Position numbers and translations under genes: made by a program
In this document: positions 1 to 11,730 of the stretch, in pieces
How positions within the stretch are numbered: the first letter of the stretch is position 1
Layout of the letters: each line of letters opens with the position of its first letter
Notes under the pieces: model-generated
Told to the model about the DNA's origin: nothing
The model's input: only the letters and a program-made list of their open reading frames with translations
Database searches by the model: none
NCBI RefSeq assembly: GCF_000004195.4
Contig: NC_030678.2
Coordinates: forward strand, 80,078,904 to 80,142,903
Length of the DNA stretch: 64,000 nucleotides
Origin: Xenopus tropicalis
Taxonomy: Eukaryota; Chordata; Amphibia; Anura; Pipidae
Reading direction: 5' to 3'

Positions 1-382
1 TACGGCATAAACCACATTAATAGAAAGATTGTGGAGAAATATTTGATACGCGTGTGGGTGAGAGCAGTGAGGAGGTGAGAGAAAGTGATGCTGATTCCAA
101 AAAAGAAAAAAAAGCAAAAACAAAAAGTTCTGCGAAGGAGGCAGAAGTGATGTGTATGACAAAATGCATCATTATAGTGGTCAGGTTATATCTTGCCATT
201 GCGGGGGTGGTTAGAGAACGTTCTTTCCAACCTGTCAACTTCACATTATTCTGTACCCACCCTACATTTCATGCATGTATGTATGCTCTCTTTAATTTGG
301 TTATTAATTCAGTATATCAATACATTTTTATGATAACAATTATTAGACAGATACCAAAAGTACCAAAGCACAGATTATTAGT
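1..382. other. unassigned sequence
   Basis: No repeat family, RNA gene or credible coding exon was recognised. Short open frames here have no motif and are taken as chance. Confidence 0.5.
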
Positions 383-712
383 ACAGGTATAGGACCTGTT
401 ATCCAGAATGCTCGGGACCTGGGGTTTTCCGGATAAGGGATCTTTCCGTAATTTGGATCTCTATACCTTAAGTCTACTAAAAAATAATTTAAACATAATT
501 TAAACCCAATAGGATTGTTTTGCCTTCAATAAGGATTAATTATATCTTAGTTGGGATCAAGTACAAGGTTCTGTTTTATTATTACAGAGAAAAATGAAAT
601 CATTTTTAAAAATTAGAATTATTTGCTTATAATGGAGTCTATGGGAGATGGCCTTTCCATAATTCGGAACTTTCTGGATAATGGGTTTCCGGATAAGGGA
701 TCCTTTACCTGT
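383..712 (+). mobile_element. family A MITE, near full length
   Basis: The ends are imperfect inverted repeats (acaggtatagg at the left, cctttacctgt at the right), each followed inward by a ggataa-containing block. The interior has the AT-rich signature shared by all copies in the window (ttggatctctatacctt, then cttagttgggatcaagtaca). No coding capacity. I recognise this as one of the commonest short DNA elements of Xenopus; the superfamily was not determined. This copy sets the + orientation used for the others. Confidence 0.85.
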
Positions 713-934
713 ACTAAAATACTCAAAAGTTCAGTTCTAGCCTCATGTCAAAGAAAATATTGGCAATGGTGAAAACACTGGCATTCATGCTTCCTGTACA
801 CTGGATAAAGACATCATGCATCCAGTTAGTTTTACCAGGAAAGGGTCAGGATTACAAATTACTTGTAGGGCATCTTCTTGTGAATGAATGATTGAACTAT
901 TTGCTAAGTTAACATAGGCTTTAATGGTTATATA
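713..934. other. unassigned sequence
   Basis: Nothing recognisable between two repeats. Confidence 0.5.
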
Positions 935-1145
935 GATTGTAAGCTCTACGGGGCAGGGACCTTCATCCTCTTGTGTCTTTGACTCTTAACTTGTTGCAAC
1001 TGTATTTATCTTGTATTTATTGTTATACTTTGTATTTATCTATTATTATCTTAATAACTCCCTGTTTGTATTAATGTATTCTACTGTACAGCGATGCGTA
1101 CATAAGTAGCGCTTTATAAATAAAGATATACATACATACATACAA
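935..1145 (+). repeat. 3' end of an L2/MIR-like retroelement
   Basis: Begins attgtaagctctacggggca and ends with gtagcgctttataaataaa followed by a short (atac)n tail. This arrangement (attgtaagctc..., ...gcgctttataaat, simple-repeat tail) is the 3'-end signature of L2/MIR-type SINE and LINE families in vertebrates and is common in frogs. No open reading frame. Confidence 0.6.
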
Positions 1146-1330
1146 GTATCAGCTGTGGTTAGTTTACCCATAGACAACCCTCTAATTTCTGTTTGTCCTA
1201 GGATGTATTTATAGGAGTTGCTTTGCAGTCAGCAGGATACACCCCTTATGAAATCCTCCTTACTTTATAAAGGGGGAAAAAAGAGACAATTTTCTACTCA
1301 ACCCTCCAAGAAGTCCCCTCAGTATCCTAT

Positions 1331-1647
1331 ACAGGTATGGGAATTGTTATCTGGAAACCAGTTATCCAGAAGGTTTCAAATTGCAAGAAAGCCATCTCTC
1401 ATAGACTCCATTTTAATCAAAAAAGTCACATTTTTTAAATTTTTCTTTTTCTCTGTATTTATAAAACAGTACCTTGTACTTGATGTCAACTAACATATAA
1501 GTAATCCTTATTGGAGAAAAAGCAATCCTATTCAGCTCCATTAATGTAGAATTATTTCTCAGTATGGAGATCCAAATTACGGTGAGATCTCTTATCTGGA
1601 AAACCCCAGGTCCCAAGAATTCTAAATAACAGGTTCCATACTTGTAC
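1331..1647 (-). mobile_element. family A MITE, near full length
   Basis: Reverse-orientation copy: left end acaggtatgggaattgttat, right end aacaggttccatacttgta, with the shared core (cagtaccttgtacttgatg, then atccttattggag) in between. Both ends remain, so only the flanks are missing for target-site analysis. Confidence 0.85.
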
Positions 1648-1737
1648 TAGTAACTAGGATATGAGGACAACTGTTTGTTCAGTTCCCAAAAGTCGATTCC
1701 CCATACGTAATATAGGGCACTAAGATTATTCAGGAAC

Positions 1738-1850
1738 AGTAACTTATAGCAACCAATAAGATGTTTGCTTTTAAAGAGGTGACCACTAAATACGACCTGC
1801 TGATTGGTTGTTATGGGTTACTGCACCTGGGAAAACATAGCACCTTTTGT
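1738..1850. repeat. family C repeat fragment
   Basis: Contains tagcaaccaataagatgttt and gctgattggttgttatgggt, an inverted CCAAT/ATTGG arrangement, then ggttactgcacctgg. Similar blocks recur near 4965, 10988 and 53350. It resembles the centre of a palindromic Xenopus MITE. The paired CCAAT motifs look like promoter elements but here belong to a dispersed repeat. Confidence 0.55.
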
Positions 1851-1860
1851 TAGATAAACC

Positions 1861-3070
1861 CATTTATCTGTGCTATTTGTAAATAGGGACAAATGGTTGG
1901 GCAAATATATATAATAAGTGCCATGAATAACTAGTTAAATAAATCCTTATAAAGGTTTTTTAGTAACATCCTCAATAATAATTGGTTCTTAGTGCTGTCA
2001 TATGATTGATTAAAGCATATGTAAAAAAAAAATAATGGACCCCCTACATTAAAATATAACCATACTAGAAGTTGCCTGATTTAATAACGTGCACGCCTTA
2101 ATAAATATGTATCTTTCCCTTTTCACTTTGTTTATAAAAACCTAGGAGTGTGTTATTATTAGTTTAGCAACCAAAAAAGGGCAAAAGTTACTCTATACCT
2201 GCCTATACTCCTTTTGAATTCTGGTATTATTTTTATTGCAAAGCCAGATATCTATATTTTCATACAGAATCCGAGTCTGTTAAAAGGTATTCATCTGCAA
2301 CGCGAGGACAGCTTTTCTACCCATTAAATAGGACCAATATGCCTCAAAATTACAGTCTGTTTTATAAACCCACTCAGCGACCATGATATTAAAAACATCC
2401 CCTCCCGGTACACATGCACTGTTTTAATCTTATAAATCGATAAATATCCATTGATGTGATTTAATCTTTATAATTTCCCGGGCACCACGACAATAAAACA
2501 AATATGTGAAATAAATGCAGAAGGAACAATCTAATTAGAGAGAAACCCTCTCTGCCCCAAAAATGATTGCTAAAGTTATCTGAAATAAAGCAGAACCGAC
2601 ATTAGCCACTTTAATTGCATTAAAAAATAGCTGACAGTTAGAAAGCATTATTACATATTGATTTCATGCTAACTTAAAATGGGAATGTGTGCAGCTTTCC
2701 TTAAAATTAAGTACCTTTGTAATAATTGTGCAAAAATAATCTTTTGTTTGTGGGGTAAAAAAAAGCATTATGTAGGATGTAAAATGGAACTAGTGCATTG
2801 CTTGGTGGGAAGTAAATATGAACACACTTTAGAAAGCAGATTTTTTTCTAATAAAACAAAGTTCTTTTCTTATGGTTTAAAAACTAGTTATTATAAATAC
2901 ACAGGAACCAGTGTATTGAATTCATTTAAAATGCAATAGAGATACAGTAAGCACTACTCATGTCATGCTCATGGCTTTTACCATGTGATAAATACACCCT
3001 TATTTTGCCATAAAAGAATTTCAGCTTGTGGGATAAATGTAGCAGTTGTGTATATTTTGTCTAGAGAACT
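1861..3070. other. repeat-poor stretch
   Basis: No mobile element recognised. Around 2240-2660 the sequence is mixed in composition, repeat-free and carries homeodomain-like TAAT cores, a texture seen in vertebrate conserved non-coding DNA. This is an impression only; no alignment was possible. Confidence 0.3.
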
Positions 3071-3074
3071 GGGG

Positions 3075-3233
3075 AGCAGGTCTGGACTGGCAATGTGTGG
3101 GTTCTGGCAAATGCCGAAGGAGCTGCTGCAAAATGCCATAGACAGTCACTTTTTATTGGGCTGGCATGGGGCTGTTTGGACCTCTGTGTACTTAAACCAT
3201 CAGGCCCTGTTTGAAGTCCAGCCCAGACCTGCT
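3075..3233. mobile_element. palindromic MITE
   Basis: Left end agcaggtctggactggca and right end ccagcccagacctgct are inverted copies around about 125 bp of GC-richer sequence. I recognise related 'tctggactgg' units as dispersed in Xenopus. No coding capacity. Confidence 0.6.
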
Positions 3234-3900
3234 GAGGACCATGGCAATGCTAAGATACTTTACACCCTGATAAGACAAAGCAGGAGTCCTCTCCTACATG
3301 GACATCCCTAATGTTATCTTATGGCTGCCTTTGTTAAAATTATACCCCTATGGGTCCCTTCTGGTGCTGGGGTAACTAGGACAAACACCCTCTTTAGCCC
3401 TACACTAAAACTGTTCCAGGAGTAGTAAGTGATTGGTTTAATTGTTATCAACAATTAGTTCTTGTAGTCTCCCTTTGATACGGCAAAAGGATCACAGCAC
3501 GTTCTTTTTCAGACAAATAGGTACTCCTGGGAAATTCGGACTTGCTTTATGAGGTGAAATGTCAGAAATAGCTTTTTTTATGATGAAAATATTAGGAGTC
3601 TGAGTTGCTTGCTGTGCCTTATACTGTTATTGCATTTGAGGACACAATCTTTTTTTTTTTAATAAGGGAGTATTGGAAGCACTCTTGTGACAGATAACAT
3701 CAGATGCATTCTGGTACTGAAAGTCAGTTGAAGGACTAGATTCAGATACTTACTTAACAACACTCGTAGCTCCCTGGAATTCGAGAGCCTGGAGACATCC
3801 AGCACTGTGACTGGGGAGACATACAAGGAATGGCACTGTGAATGACAAATACCATGGCTACTTGGGTAGGCATAAACCCACATTCATATTTGCTACATGG
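3234..3900. other. unassigned sequence
   Basis: Nothing recognisable apart from a run of T at about 3650-3660. Confidence 0.5.
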
Positions 3901-3904
3901 CATG

Positions 3905-4171
3905 TCCCCCGTGGCTATTATTTTGTCACGCGGCTATTATTTTGTCGCCCGTGGCTATTATTTTGTCACACGGCTATTCTTTTGTCACCCGCGGCTATTA
4001 TTTCGTCGCCCGGCTATTCTTTTGACGCCAGCGACTATTCTCTTTTGATGCCGGCGACAATTTTTGAATGTGCGGCAAATTTTTTCATCCGTTCACAAAA
4101 CAATCCGCCAATGGCAAAACGTGGAAATTCGCCACGAATTCATGCCTGGCGAAACATTTCGCCCATCACTA
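3905..4171. mobile_element. truncated hAT MITE with internal tandem repeat
   Basis: The right end (tttcgcccatcacta, ending at 4171) matches the right ends of the complete copies at 18391-18694 and 63129-63497. The left end is missing. The left part (3912-4045) is a degenerate tandem array of about 20 bp with core ggctattattttgtc followed by variable CpG-containing bases. Long open frames across it reflect the repeat, not a gene. Confidence 0.7.
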
Positions 4172-4470
4172 GGAATAAGCAAAACAGTCCCATTTCACGT
4201 CAAATGAGGAACATTCATGGAATACATTCAAGTCAATGGACATTTATTCGCAGTGACATTTTTCCACACAACATACATGGGAGCCTATGCACATTTTTTC
4301 ACAGTGCCTTTTTTTTGTAGAGACTTTTTCCAAGCAGAATGCATTGGAGTCTATGGGTGTTGTTTCATGGTAACTTTTTTTTTTGCTTACAAAAAACTAT
4401 TGGCAGTCTACAGCTGTTTGGTAACAGCATTTTTTTGAGGCAAAATTTTGCATCGGTTTTGCAAAATACA
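4172..4470. repeat. decayed tandem/MITE interior
   Basis: Loosely periodic sequence in which variants of 'cattggagtctatgggc' recur roughly every 60-70 bp among T-runs. The same texture is seen in the truncated hAT-type copy at 52110, so this is probably interior sequence of a related element. Confidence 0.4.
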
Positions 4471-4701
4471 TAGCTAGTCGTTAGGTATGTCTCTAGTTCC
4501 ACTGATGTATGCCTTAGTATTCCTCTTGTCTCAATGTTTATCCCAGTCCCCTTGTACTATAAGCACTGTCAACCAGTGTGAAGCATTATTCAGCTTTTCC
4601 ACCTTTTCCATTCTGCAACTACAGAATATATATAAATATATAATGTTCCATATTAGTTTATATATTATGCACACTGGGTGGGGGTATGTAATGAAAGACA
4701 C

Positions 4702-4959
4702 TTAGGGGGAGATTTATCAACGTTCGATTTTCTCTTTTATGATTCGAGTTTTTTTTTGCACTAAAAGTTAAATTATGTTTCAAAACGGTCCAACTTTTTA
4801 AAAAATTTTTTGTGTTTTCAGATTTTGTAAACTCTAAAACTTTGAGGTATTCAAGTTTTTTTTATGAAATGAGTTTTCCTTATTAATAAATAAGCGAGTA
4901 TTCAATATGCGGGTTTAATAGATTTAGACAAACAAACTCAAAAACTGATAAATAAGCCC
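4702..4959. mobile_element. AT-rich palindromic MITE
   Basis: Starts ttagggggagatttatcaa and ends ctgataaataagccc, an imperfect inverted pair. The inside is very AT-rich with repeated 'cgagttttt' and 'caagttttt' words. No coding capacity. Confidence 0.55.
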
Positions 4960-4964
4960 AAAAG

Positions 4965-5060
4965 TTTGCCTATAACCACCAGCCAATAAAGAGTATTTAC
5001 ATGTCATTTGTAGAATAGCAAACAACTCATTAGGTTACTGCACGTGGGCAAACTTAGTAC
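4965..5060. repeat. family C repeat fragment
   Basis: Degenerate copy: 'cagccaataaagagt' followed by 'aggttactgcacgtgggcaa', in the same order as at 1738-1850. Confidence 0.4.
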
Positions 5061-6010
5061 TTTTATTATATATGAAGGAATAAAAGGGAATAAATATTGT
5101 AATACACAATGTTCTGCTTTTGTAGAAAAAAATGAAATTAGGATACCTTTGTGTTAGAAATCATTTTCATGTCCTCATATCTATATTACTGTCAGTTTAT
5201 TGTGTATGTAATTTGTTGTTGTCATATTGCTCACTATACTGCATGAAGTGCATTTCTAATTCAAAGGAAGACAAATTAAATGGGTTTATTTATTGGGTAC
5301 CATAGTGGGGACCACTGTGGAGAAGATACGCTATATTATTTCAACAAATCTTTTTAATTCCTAGTTGAGGTATAATAATTTATAATGTGGTAAATTTTTA
5401 ATTTTGGCAAATACACATGCCAATAAAATGCTCCTAAAATGAGAGCTAAAGTAACGTTTTAAAGGCTATGAAAAACATTTCAACTAAAGAATATGGAAAT
5501 TATTATTATTATTCTTTAATTCATATTTTATTTTTTATACTTATCCAGAATATTGCCAAGTGGAGGGAGAGAGCCCTCAAAATAAACAAGCAAACATCAT
5601 TTTTCTCAAGAAAGAGTCTTTGGATACCTTAAGGCTTCAATGCAATATAGCAAGTAAAATACCATTTATAATTTGGCACATAAAGCAATTATTCTAAACT
5701 GATGGCCTATATTCTTATGTGAACCTGATGTTGAAGTGTTCTGAGGCCTTGAAGTTCCTTACAACATTCTTTCCTGGGAGTCCCTTACTATCCTTCCTTT
5801 CTGCTTGTTTTATACCACACAACATATTTCCCAAAATCCACCCATTAGCAAGTTATACATACTGTATAATATTCTTAGGGATTGCCTACTATGGTTATTG
5901 CTGTCTCTCAGTAGCAGGTATTAATGAACAAATTAATTCCTTCATAGACTTCTTGAAAGGCTTCCTCATTAGTGAAGTCTAACAACATCCTGCAAGAAAT
6001 GCTGTCCCAC
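5061..6010. other. unassigned sequence
   Basis: No element or coding exon recognised. An open frame at 5719-5982 has hydrophobic stretches but no family signature or splice context. Confidence 0.45.
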
Positions 6011-6011
6011 T

Positions 6012-6245
6012 CAGGCCTGGATTTGTGGCAAAGCCCCGGGCCCAGGGCGGCAAAAATAAAGGGGCGGCATGTTGCCCCCACCGCACCGATATTTTGCTCC
6101 CTTACAGATCAATGGGGACCTCTCCCCGCTGCTCTGTATGAGTTTCAATTGGCACCCGCACAAATGCGTGGGGGGGTTGGCAAACGCGCATGCGAGGGGG
6201 CGGTGAAGGGGGTTGGCCTTGGGGCACACGGATCAGAATACCGGC
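6012..6245. repeat. GC-rich dispersed repeat
   Basis: A GC-rich block (ggcctggatttgtggcaaag..., ...gggcggcaaaa) standing out from AT-rich flanks. I recall similar 'caggcctggatttgtgg' sequence as dispersed in Xenopus. It has no terminal repeats that I can define. Confidence 0.45.
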
Positions 6246-6416
6246 GCTGGTTCCACTGTCTATTTCTGTCCCTATGACAGGCAAATGTATTGAACTGAAA
6301 AAACCCAATTTTATAAAATAAGAACTGCTATAACATAATTTTATACATGAAACTGAACTATACATATAAAACACAATTTTAAAACTTTAACCTTGCTGTT
6401 AGTAGCTTAAGGTTAA

Positions 6417-6716
6417 ACAGGTATGGGTTCCGCTATCAGGAAAACCCGCTATCCAGAAAGTTCTGAATTACTGGAAGGTCATCTTCTATAAACTACATTT
6501 AAAGAAAATAATTCAGATTTTTTTTTAAATTTCCTTTTTCCCGTAATAAAAAAACAGTACCTTGTACTTCATCCTGACTAAGATATAATTGATATTAATA
6601 TAATTAATCCTTATTGGAGGAAAAACAATCCTATTGGGTATTGAATGTTTAAATTATTTTTTAGACGTAAGGTATAGAGAACCCTCATCTGGAAAACCCC
6701 AGGTCCCGAGCATTCT
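6417..6716 (-). mobile_element. family A MITE, one end truncated
   Basis: Left end acaggtatgggttccgctat and the core (aacagtaccttgtacttcat, taatccttattggagg) are present. The right side stops at ccccaggtcccgagcattct without the final palindromic tip. Confidence 0.8.
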
Positions 6717-6739
6717 GTAAAATCATGATTCATTGTTAT

Positions 6740-8265
6740 ATAAGATTAAATAGTGCTCTATGATTTCTAATAGAATACTAGTTAGGCATGCCTGGTATAG
6801 AACAAGTGGCTACTAACACCCAACCATCTATACTCTATGCAGGTTTTCACTAGCATATTGGCATGACAAGATGACATTATGGGTGCATTGTTAGCAAAGC
6901 TATGTCCCTCACATATCATCTTTTTTTTTTTCATAATAAAGCCTGTGTGAGGGAAATGGGTGGTCTATAACTGCCCAGGCAGACTGTCAAGACTTGTTTT
7001 GCATTGTTTCTGAGAGGTGAGTCCCTATTTTTTGTCCTAATTTTCTTCTTCTTTTTTTTTCATCCATAATGCACCCCAGCATCCTCAGGCTTGTTAAAAC
7101 TGGAATGGCTGGCTGTAATTGCTGTTGACAATGTTGGAATCTTGGCCTCATCATTCGGGACAAATCTTTCTTTGACGAGTACAGCTCGTTAGGCTGTCTC
7201 TGAACTCCACAGCCACTTAATTAAATTTGAAAAAAAAAATTGCTTGTTTCTGGTGGGAAATTTGCACACAAAGACCTTTTGGCTGGCTCTCCTATTCTCT
7301 TTTGTGATTGTTTTTTTCTTTCAGCTCCCCCAAGCAAATATACCAATATCAACTCTCAACCCTTTAGGTCCTTCCAACTGCTGGTAAGGCCACCGGCCAA
7401 CCTCGTTAAATTAAAGGGAAAAAAATGGATTTGCAATGGGATGTTTTCCCAGTGATTCACTAACAGGACTTTTCTTTCACACACAATCAAGGATATATAA
7501 GAGCTTTACAAGGGCCATTAACAGCCTGATTGGTGAAAGACTTCGAGGAACTGAAGAGTGAAAACAGGTACATTGAAAAAAGACAGTCTATTGTATGGCT
7601 ATGTACACACTCTAGAGAGTATGTCCACAGTTAAACTGTCAAACCGAAGGCTTCTTTTTGTAATCACACAATAAGCCTGACAAATATTTTGGCAGGTCTG
7701 CTTGCCAGCATTCCTCAAGTGTACTCGGTGCTCCCTCCCTACAGGACAGTTTTCAAATGGCTGTGTCCTCTTTTTCAGTCCTTTCGGAAATCTGCGGGAC
7801 AATTATGTACCAGGAAAAGCAGATGACAAAAGAAGGGATACTGAGAGGAGGAGGGACAGCTGTGAGAGCAGTGATGTACTTTCATGTTTATTTATAGCAG
7901 CTTTGGTAAAATGGGGAAAATGTACCTATAGACAAACTGTTCAAAAGAGACAGATCAAAATAAAGAAGAACATACATAGAATAACATGGAATAAGAATAA
8001 AAGTCTGTTGGAAACATGGGGTGATTTGATCACCTCTACTTTGTGGATGCTATAGAGTTTTGAAAGCCATCAACTACAGTATAAATGCAGTAAGGATCCC
8101 AAGCCATAATTATCTAGTTATCTAGTTATCATGGGGAACTGGCTACTCACAGTGCTTTACACTGAGGTAAGAGGAAAGTCAGTGTTCTTAGTATTTTCCA
8201 TCATTGCTAGATTTCTGATACTGTACATATTGCACCACCATTGGCTATTGATAGATCGTACACTG
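6740..8265. other. repeat-poor stretch
   Basis: No mobile element recognised. The segment 7080-7260 has balanced composition and a ttaattaaatt motif and is a weak candidate for conserved non-coding sequence. Short T and A runs are present. Confidence 0.35.
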
Positions 8266-8268
8266 TGA

Positions 8269-8345
8269 GGCATATTTATTATAGTGTGTAAGCCAACATC
8301 AATAATGATGTTGCCCATAGCAACATAGCATACATTTCATGCTAT
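8269..8345. repeat. palindromic MITE fragment
   Basis: Contains catatttattatagtgtgta and gatgttgcccatagcaaca, matching in order one arm of the complete palindrome at 9585-9766. Confidence 0.4.
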
Positions 8346-8904
8346 GCTAGTACTGCATTCCTTAAAGGGGACATTTATTTATTTTTTTGTTAATGTTATA
8401 GATTTAGTTGTTAACTTTTTTACGTTTTAGAATATCTGGGTTGTAACCCTTCTAATTATCTTAAAAATATCCTTGCTTGCATTTTCCTATAAGAAAACAG
8501 CAGAGGGAGATTCTGAGTCACCAAGAGATTGTGGTCTGCCAGTCACTAGAAATATGGACAGTTGAAACAACATCTAATTAAACCCACAGGTATGTGTGGG
8601 ACTGAACAGGTTTATTTGGTATTTGTAGTATATTCATTATCAATAAAGTAACTCTCATAAATACTACTTATGTTACACGTTTACATTTTTCAAGGTTGTT
8701 CCATACAAGCGACAGCTTTGCAGGAGCTTGGCATTGTGTCCACTATAATTTCAGATCAGAAGTGGACAACAGCAGAGCTGAAATAAAAACTGTGAAACAT
8801 AAGACATTTTATACAATTTACATCCTTATAGAACAAAAATAGATAAGTAACCCGGAGTGGTTTTATGGCAAAGCATAAAAAGACTTTAGCCTGGATTCAA
8901 CCAG

Positions 8905-9356
8905 TAGAGATGTAGCGAACTGTTCGCTGGCGAACTAATTCGCGCGAACATTGGGTGTTCGCGTGTTCGGAAGTTCGCAAACTTTTCGCGTATGTTCGCA
9001 ATTTGGGTTCGCGTGCTGTTTTTCCGCTGCGTTTTTTCTCGGCCTAAAAACGCCGCACAAGCCACACATGGCGTTTTTCAGCAAATCCCGTTTCCATGGT
9101 GCTAATAGTGTGAAATAGCAAAAAAAGCCGCGTATTTCCGCTAGGTCTGCCAGCTGCCTTTGCGGTTTTACGCAACGCTGTGTCAACAAAGTATTTTTCA
9201 GAGAAATTTTTGCCAGAAATGGCTTTTCTAGGTTTTAAAGTTCGCCTGCCCGTTGAAGTCTATGGGGTTCGCAAAGTTCGCGAATATTCACACTTTTTGG
9301 CGTAAGATCGCGAACGCGTTCGCAAACTTTTTTTTTTGAGGTTCGCTACATCCCTA
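8905..9356. mobile_element. hAT-type MITE with 8-bp target duplication
   Basis: Terminal inverted repeats tagagatgtagcgaact (left) and gttcgctacatcccta (right). The 8-bp tcaaccag is duplicated exactly at 8897-8904 and 9357-9364. An 8-bp duplication with TAGRG-type ends is diagnostic of the hAT superfamily. The 452-bp body is rich in gttcgc and CpG, unusual against the AT-rich surroundings, and does not code for a transposase. Confidence 0.9.
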
Positions 9357-9584
9357 TCAACCAGTCCTTGTTGTGATATAACCCACTCTACCCCAAGGCG
9401 AACTGTATTGTAACACATGAGTACAAACTCAACTTTATCCCAGCTGAATAAAATACATAAAGGATTGTGGCATGCAATGCATTTGAAAAGTCTGGGAAAG
9501 GGGAAGAACCCCCAGGTGCTCCACAGTGCTATGTATACCATAGCCCTCATAATCTTAAGATCACAGGTTGTAAAAAGTATATGC

Positions 9585-9766
9585 ACACTTGGGTATATTT
9601 ATCATGCTGTGTAAAAAGTGGAGTAAAGCATTACCAGTGATGTTGCTCATAGCAGCCAATCAGAAATTAGATTTCAACAGTTAGAAACCCAAAGCTAATA
9701 ATCTTTTTGGCTGCTATGAGCAACATCACCGGTAGTGTTTTACCCCATGTAAATATGCCCAAGTGT
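9585..9766. mobile_element. palindromic MITE
   Basis: Left arm acacttgggtatatttatca to gatgttgctcatagcagcca; right arm ggctgctatgagcaacatca to atatgcccaagtgt. The arms pair over most of 180 bp around a short centre, so the element could fold into a long hairpin. No clear target duplication outside the palindrome. Confidence 0.75.
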
Positions 9767-10985
9767 CTCTGTGAATAGAAAAAGCTTTTGTTTTGACAAC
9801 TGAACAGAAAGATATAAATGTCTTTAGAGCTGGGGTCCTAGGTTCAATTCAGATATGGGAACTAACTGCAAGGAATGTGTATATTCTCCAGTGTATTTGT
9901 GGTTTGCCGCTAGATTCCTCCCACAATCCAAAAACATATATATGTATGAATGATGGAAGATCTCTGTAAAGTGCTGCATAAATGTGTTAGTACCATATAA
10001 ACTATAAAAATAATTTACCACATACATAAAAAAATGTACTTATGTATTACTTGGTGCATTGTGTCATGCAGAAGAACATATTTATTCTATATACAGACTG
10101 TTTATACCATAAAGTTTATACCATAATGGACTCAATCTTAAATTTTATTGAAAATAAAATAAAAAGTGTGAGTACAGTGACTACTGCATGTAGTAAAATC
10201 ACTTCAGTAGCTGTTACATTATGCGTTCTCTTACTTAGTATTTGCCCTTGACATGTTTAACTAACCTTTAAAGAGCATGTGTGTAGGCAGTTAAGTGACA
10301 TTGCGCAAAAGAACACCTTGTGGGAATAGGATATTTGCCCTTTAACATCCATCACCAAGAAACTACCTTTATTTTAATAGAGTCATCACCCCTCTTACGC
10401 TTGTCTTTCAGCAATTACTTGTGTAATTTATCTCCATGTATATTTACAATGAAAGGAGCATCCGCTGACATCAAAGTAAGAATTTATAAGTTAGGCTTTG
10501 GCCCTTCAAGGGTGTCAAAGGTAGATGTTTATTTATGGGTGTAACAATCTTAGGATACAATAGACTAGATTAGACTAGATACGTTTTGTAATGCTGCATT
10601 GTCATTTATTGGATAATTATCCTTTTCATCCTTTATAATTACAGTATTTATCAGTTCTCTATGTTGCAATAGAAAGATACTGATCAGTATAGAATGAGAT
10701 ATATTTTTAAAGAGAAAATTAGTCCTATTTATCTTATTTTATTCATATATAAGGGTTAGTAACATGAAAAATAAAATTTATTCACAAAAAAGATTTAATA
10801 ATTTTTAATTACATTTCATTAATAAAGGCAGTTTAATGTGAGGGGGATTGAACACCCCCACCCCTCAGTTTTAAACTGATTCCCCTTACCCAAAAGGTTC
10901 CCCCCACTGGCCCCCACGTAAACCGCATATTTAACTTCCTTGGCCTTCTGTATGGTACTAACCCCATTTGTAATAAAAGGTACTA
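9767..10985. other. unassigned sequence
   Basis: No element or exon recognised. A small duplication of 'agactagatt' lies at 10561-10580. Confidence 0.45.
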
Positions 10986-10987
10986 CG

Positions 10988-11090
10988 TTTGCCCAGGAGC
11001 ATTAACCAATAGAAACCAATCAAAAATTTGCTTTTAAACAGGTGACTTGTGAATGGTTCCTGCTGATTGGTTGCTTACAGCATACATAGT
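10988..11090. repeat. family C repeat fragment
   Basis: Contains accaatagaaaccaatcaaa, then cttttaaacaggtgacttgt and gctgattggttgcttacag, in the same order as at 1738-1850. Confidence 0.55.
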
Positions 11091-11274
11091 GCAGATAAAA
11101 CAAAAAAAATTTTACACAATAGAAATAACTGACAATTCAAACAAATTGTTTAGATTTTTTTGGTAATACCATTAAAGATGCTTCATTCCTTACCTACCAG
11201 AACCTGTGAAAAATGATGAATCCTGGATTTCAAAAAATGCAAACAATGGTAAATGCCTAAACTGCTCCCTGTAC

Positions 11275-11730
11275 TAAAAGGGAAGCTGTCACCCTAAGAA
11301 ATAATTCTAAATCCATTTCTATCATGTAAGTCAGGCAAAATAAACTTTAATTACACTATATAAATTATATAAATCTTGTTTCTTTCTTGAGTCTTGGCAT
11401 TCACAATCACAGCAAGCAGGTAGGTGCCATTTTGTATACACTTTTATTTAGGCAAGTTTTGTATCATCATCCCAAAATCTTTTTTATAAACCTGAATGGG
11501 GGACCTGATGTCAATGCCAACACCTAAAGAGGGTGAAGGAATGTAAAAAGTGAAAAGAACATCTAGGAAGTGCAGAATGGAAAGTGAAAGTAACTGCTGT
11601 GCCCAGAGCATAGAGGCAGAGCAAGCAAGATTTTTTACCTTTATAACAGGTATGGAAATGGAAGTTTGGGTTTCCTGTTTATATTGAAAATGACTGTTAT
11701 ACAGCTTTTTATGTCTGGGTGACCGGTTAA
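11275..11730. mobile_element. T2-like (TTAA-type) MITE
   Basis: Left end ctaaaagggaagctgtcacc and right end ctgggtgaccggttaa are degenerate forms of the 'TTAAAGGGGACCTGTCACCC' terminus seen intact at 45177-45425. The TTAA at 11727-11730 fits a TTAA target site; the left TTAA has decayed to ctaa. T2-family MITEs with TTAA targets are described in Xenopus. Open frames inside are incidental. Confidence 0.7.

Noticed and set aside
1740..1830. CCAAT boxes of a promoter
   Set aside because: The same arrangement recurs at three other places as a dispersed repeat.
3838..4320. 160-codon + strand frame
   Set aside because: It runs through a hAT MITE and its tandem array; the peptide repeats follow the DNA repeat.
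8935..9189. 84-codon minus-strand frame with many cysteines
   Set aside because: Entirely inside the non-coding hAT MITE with defined ends and target duplication.
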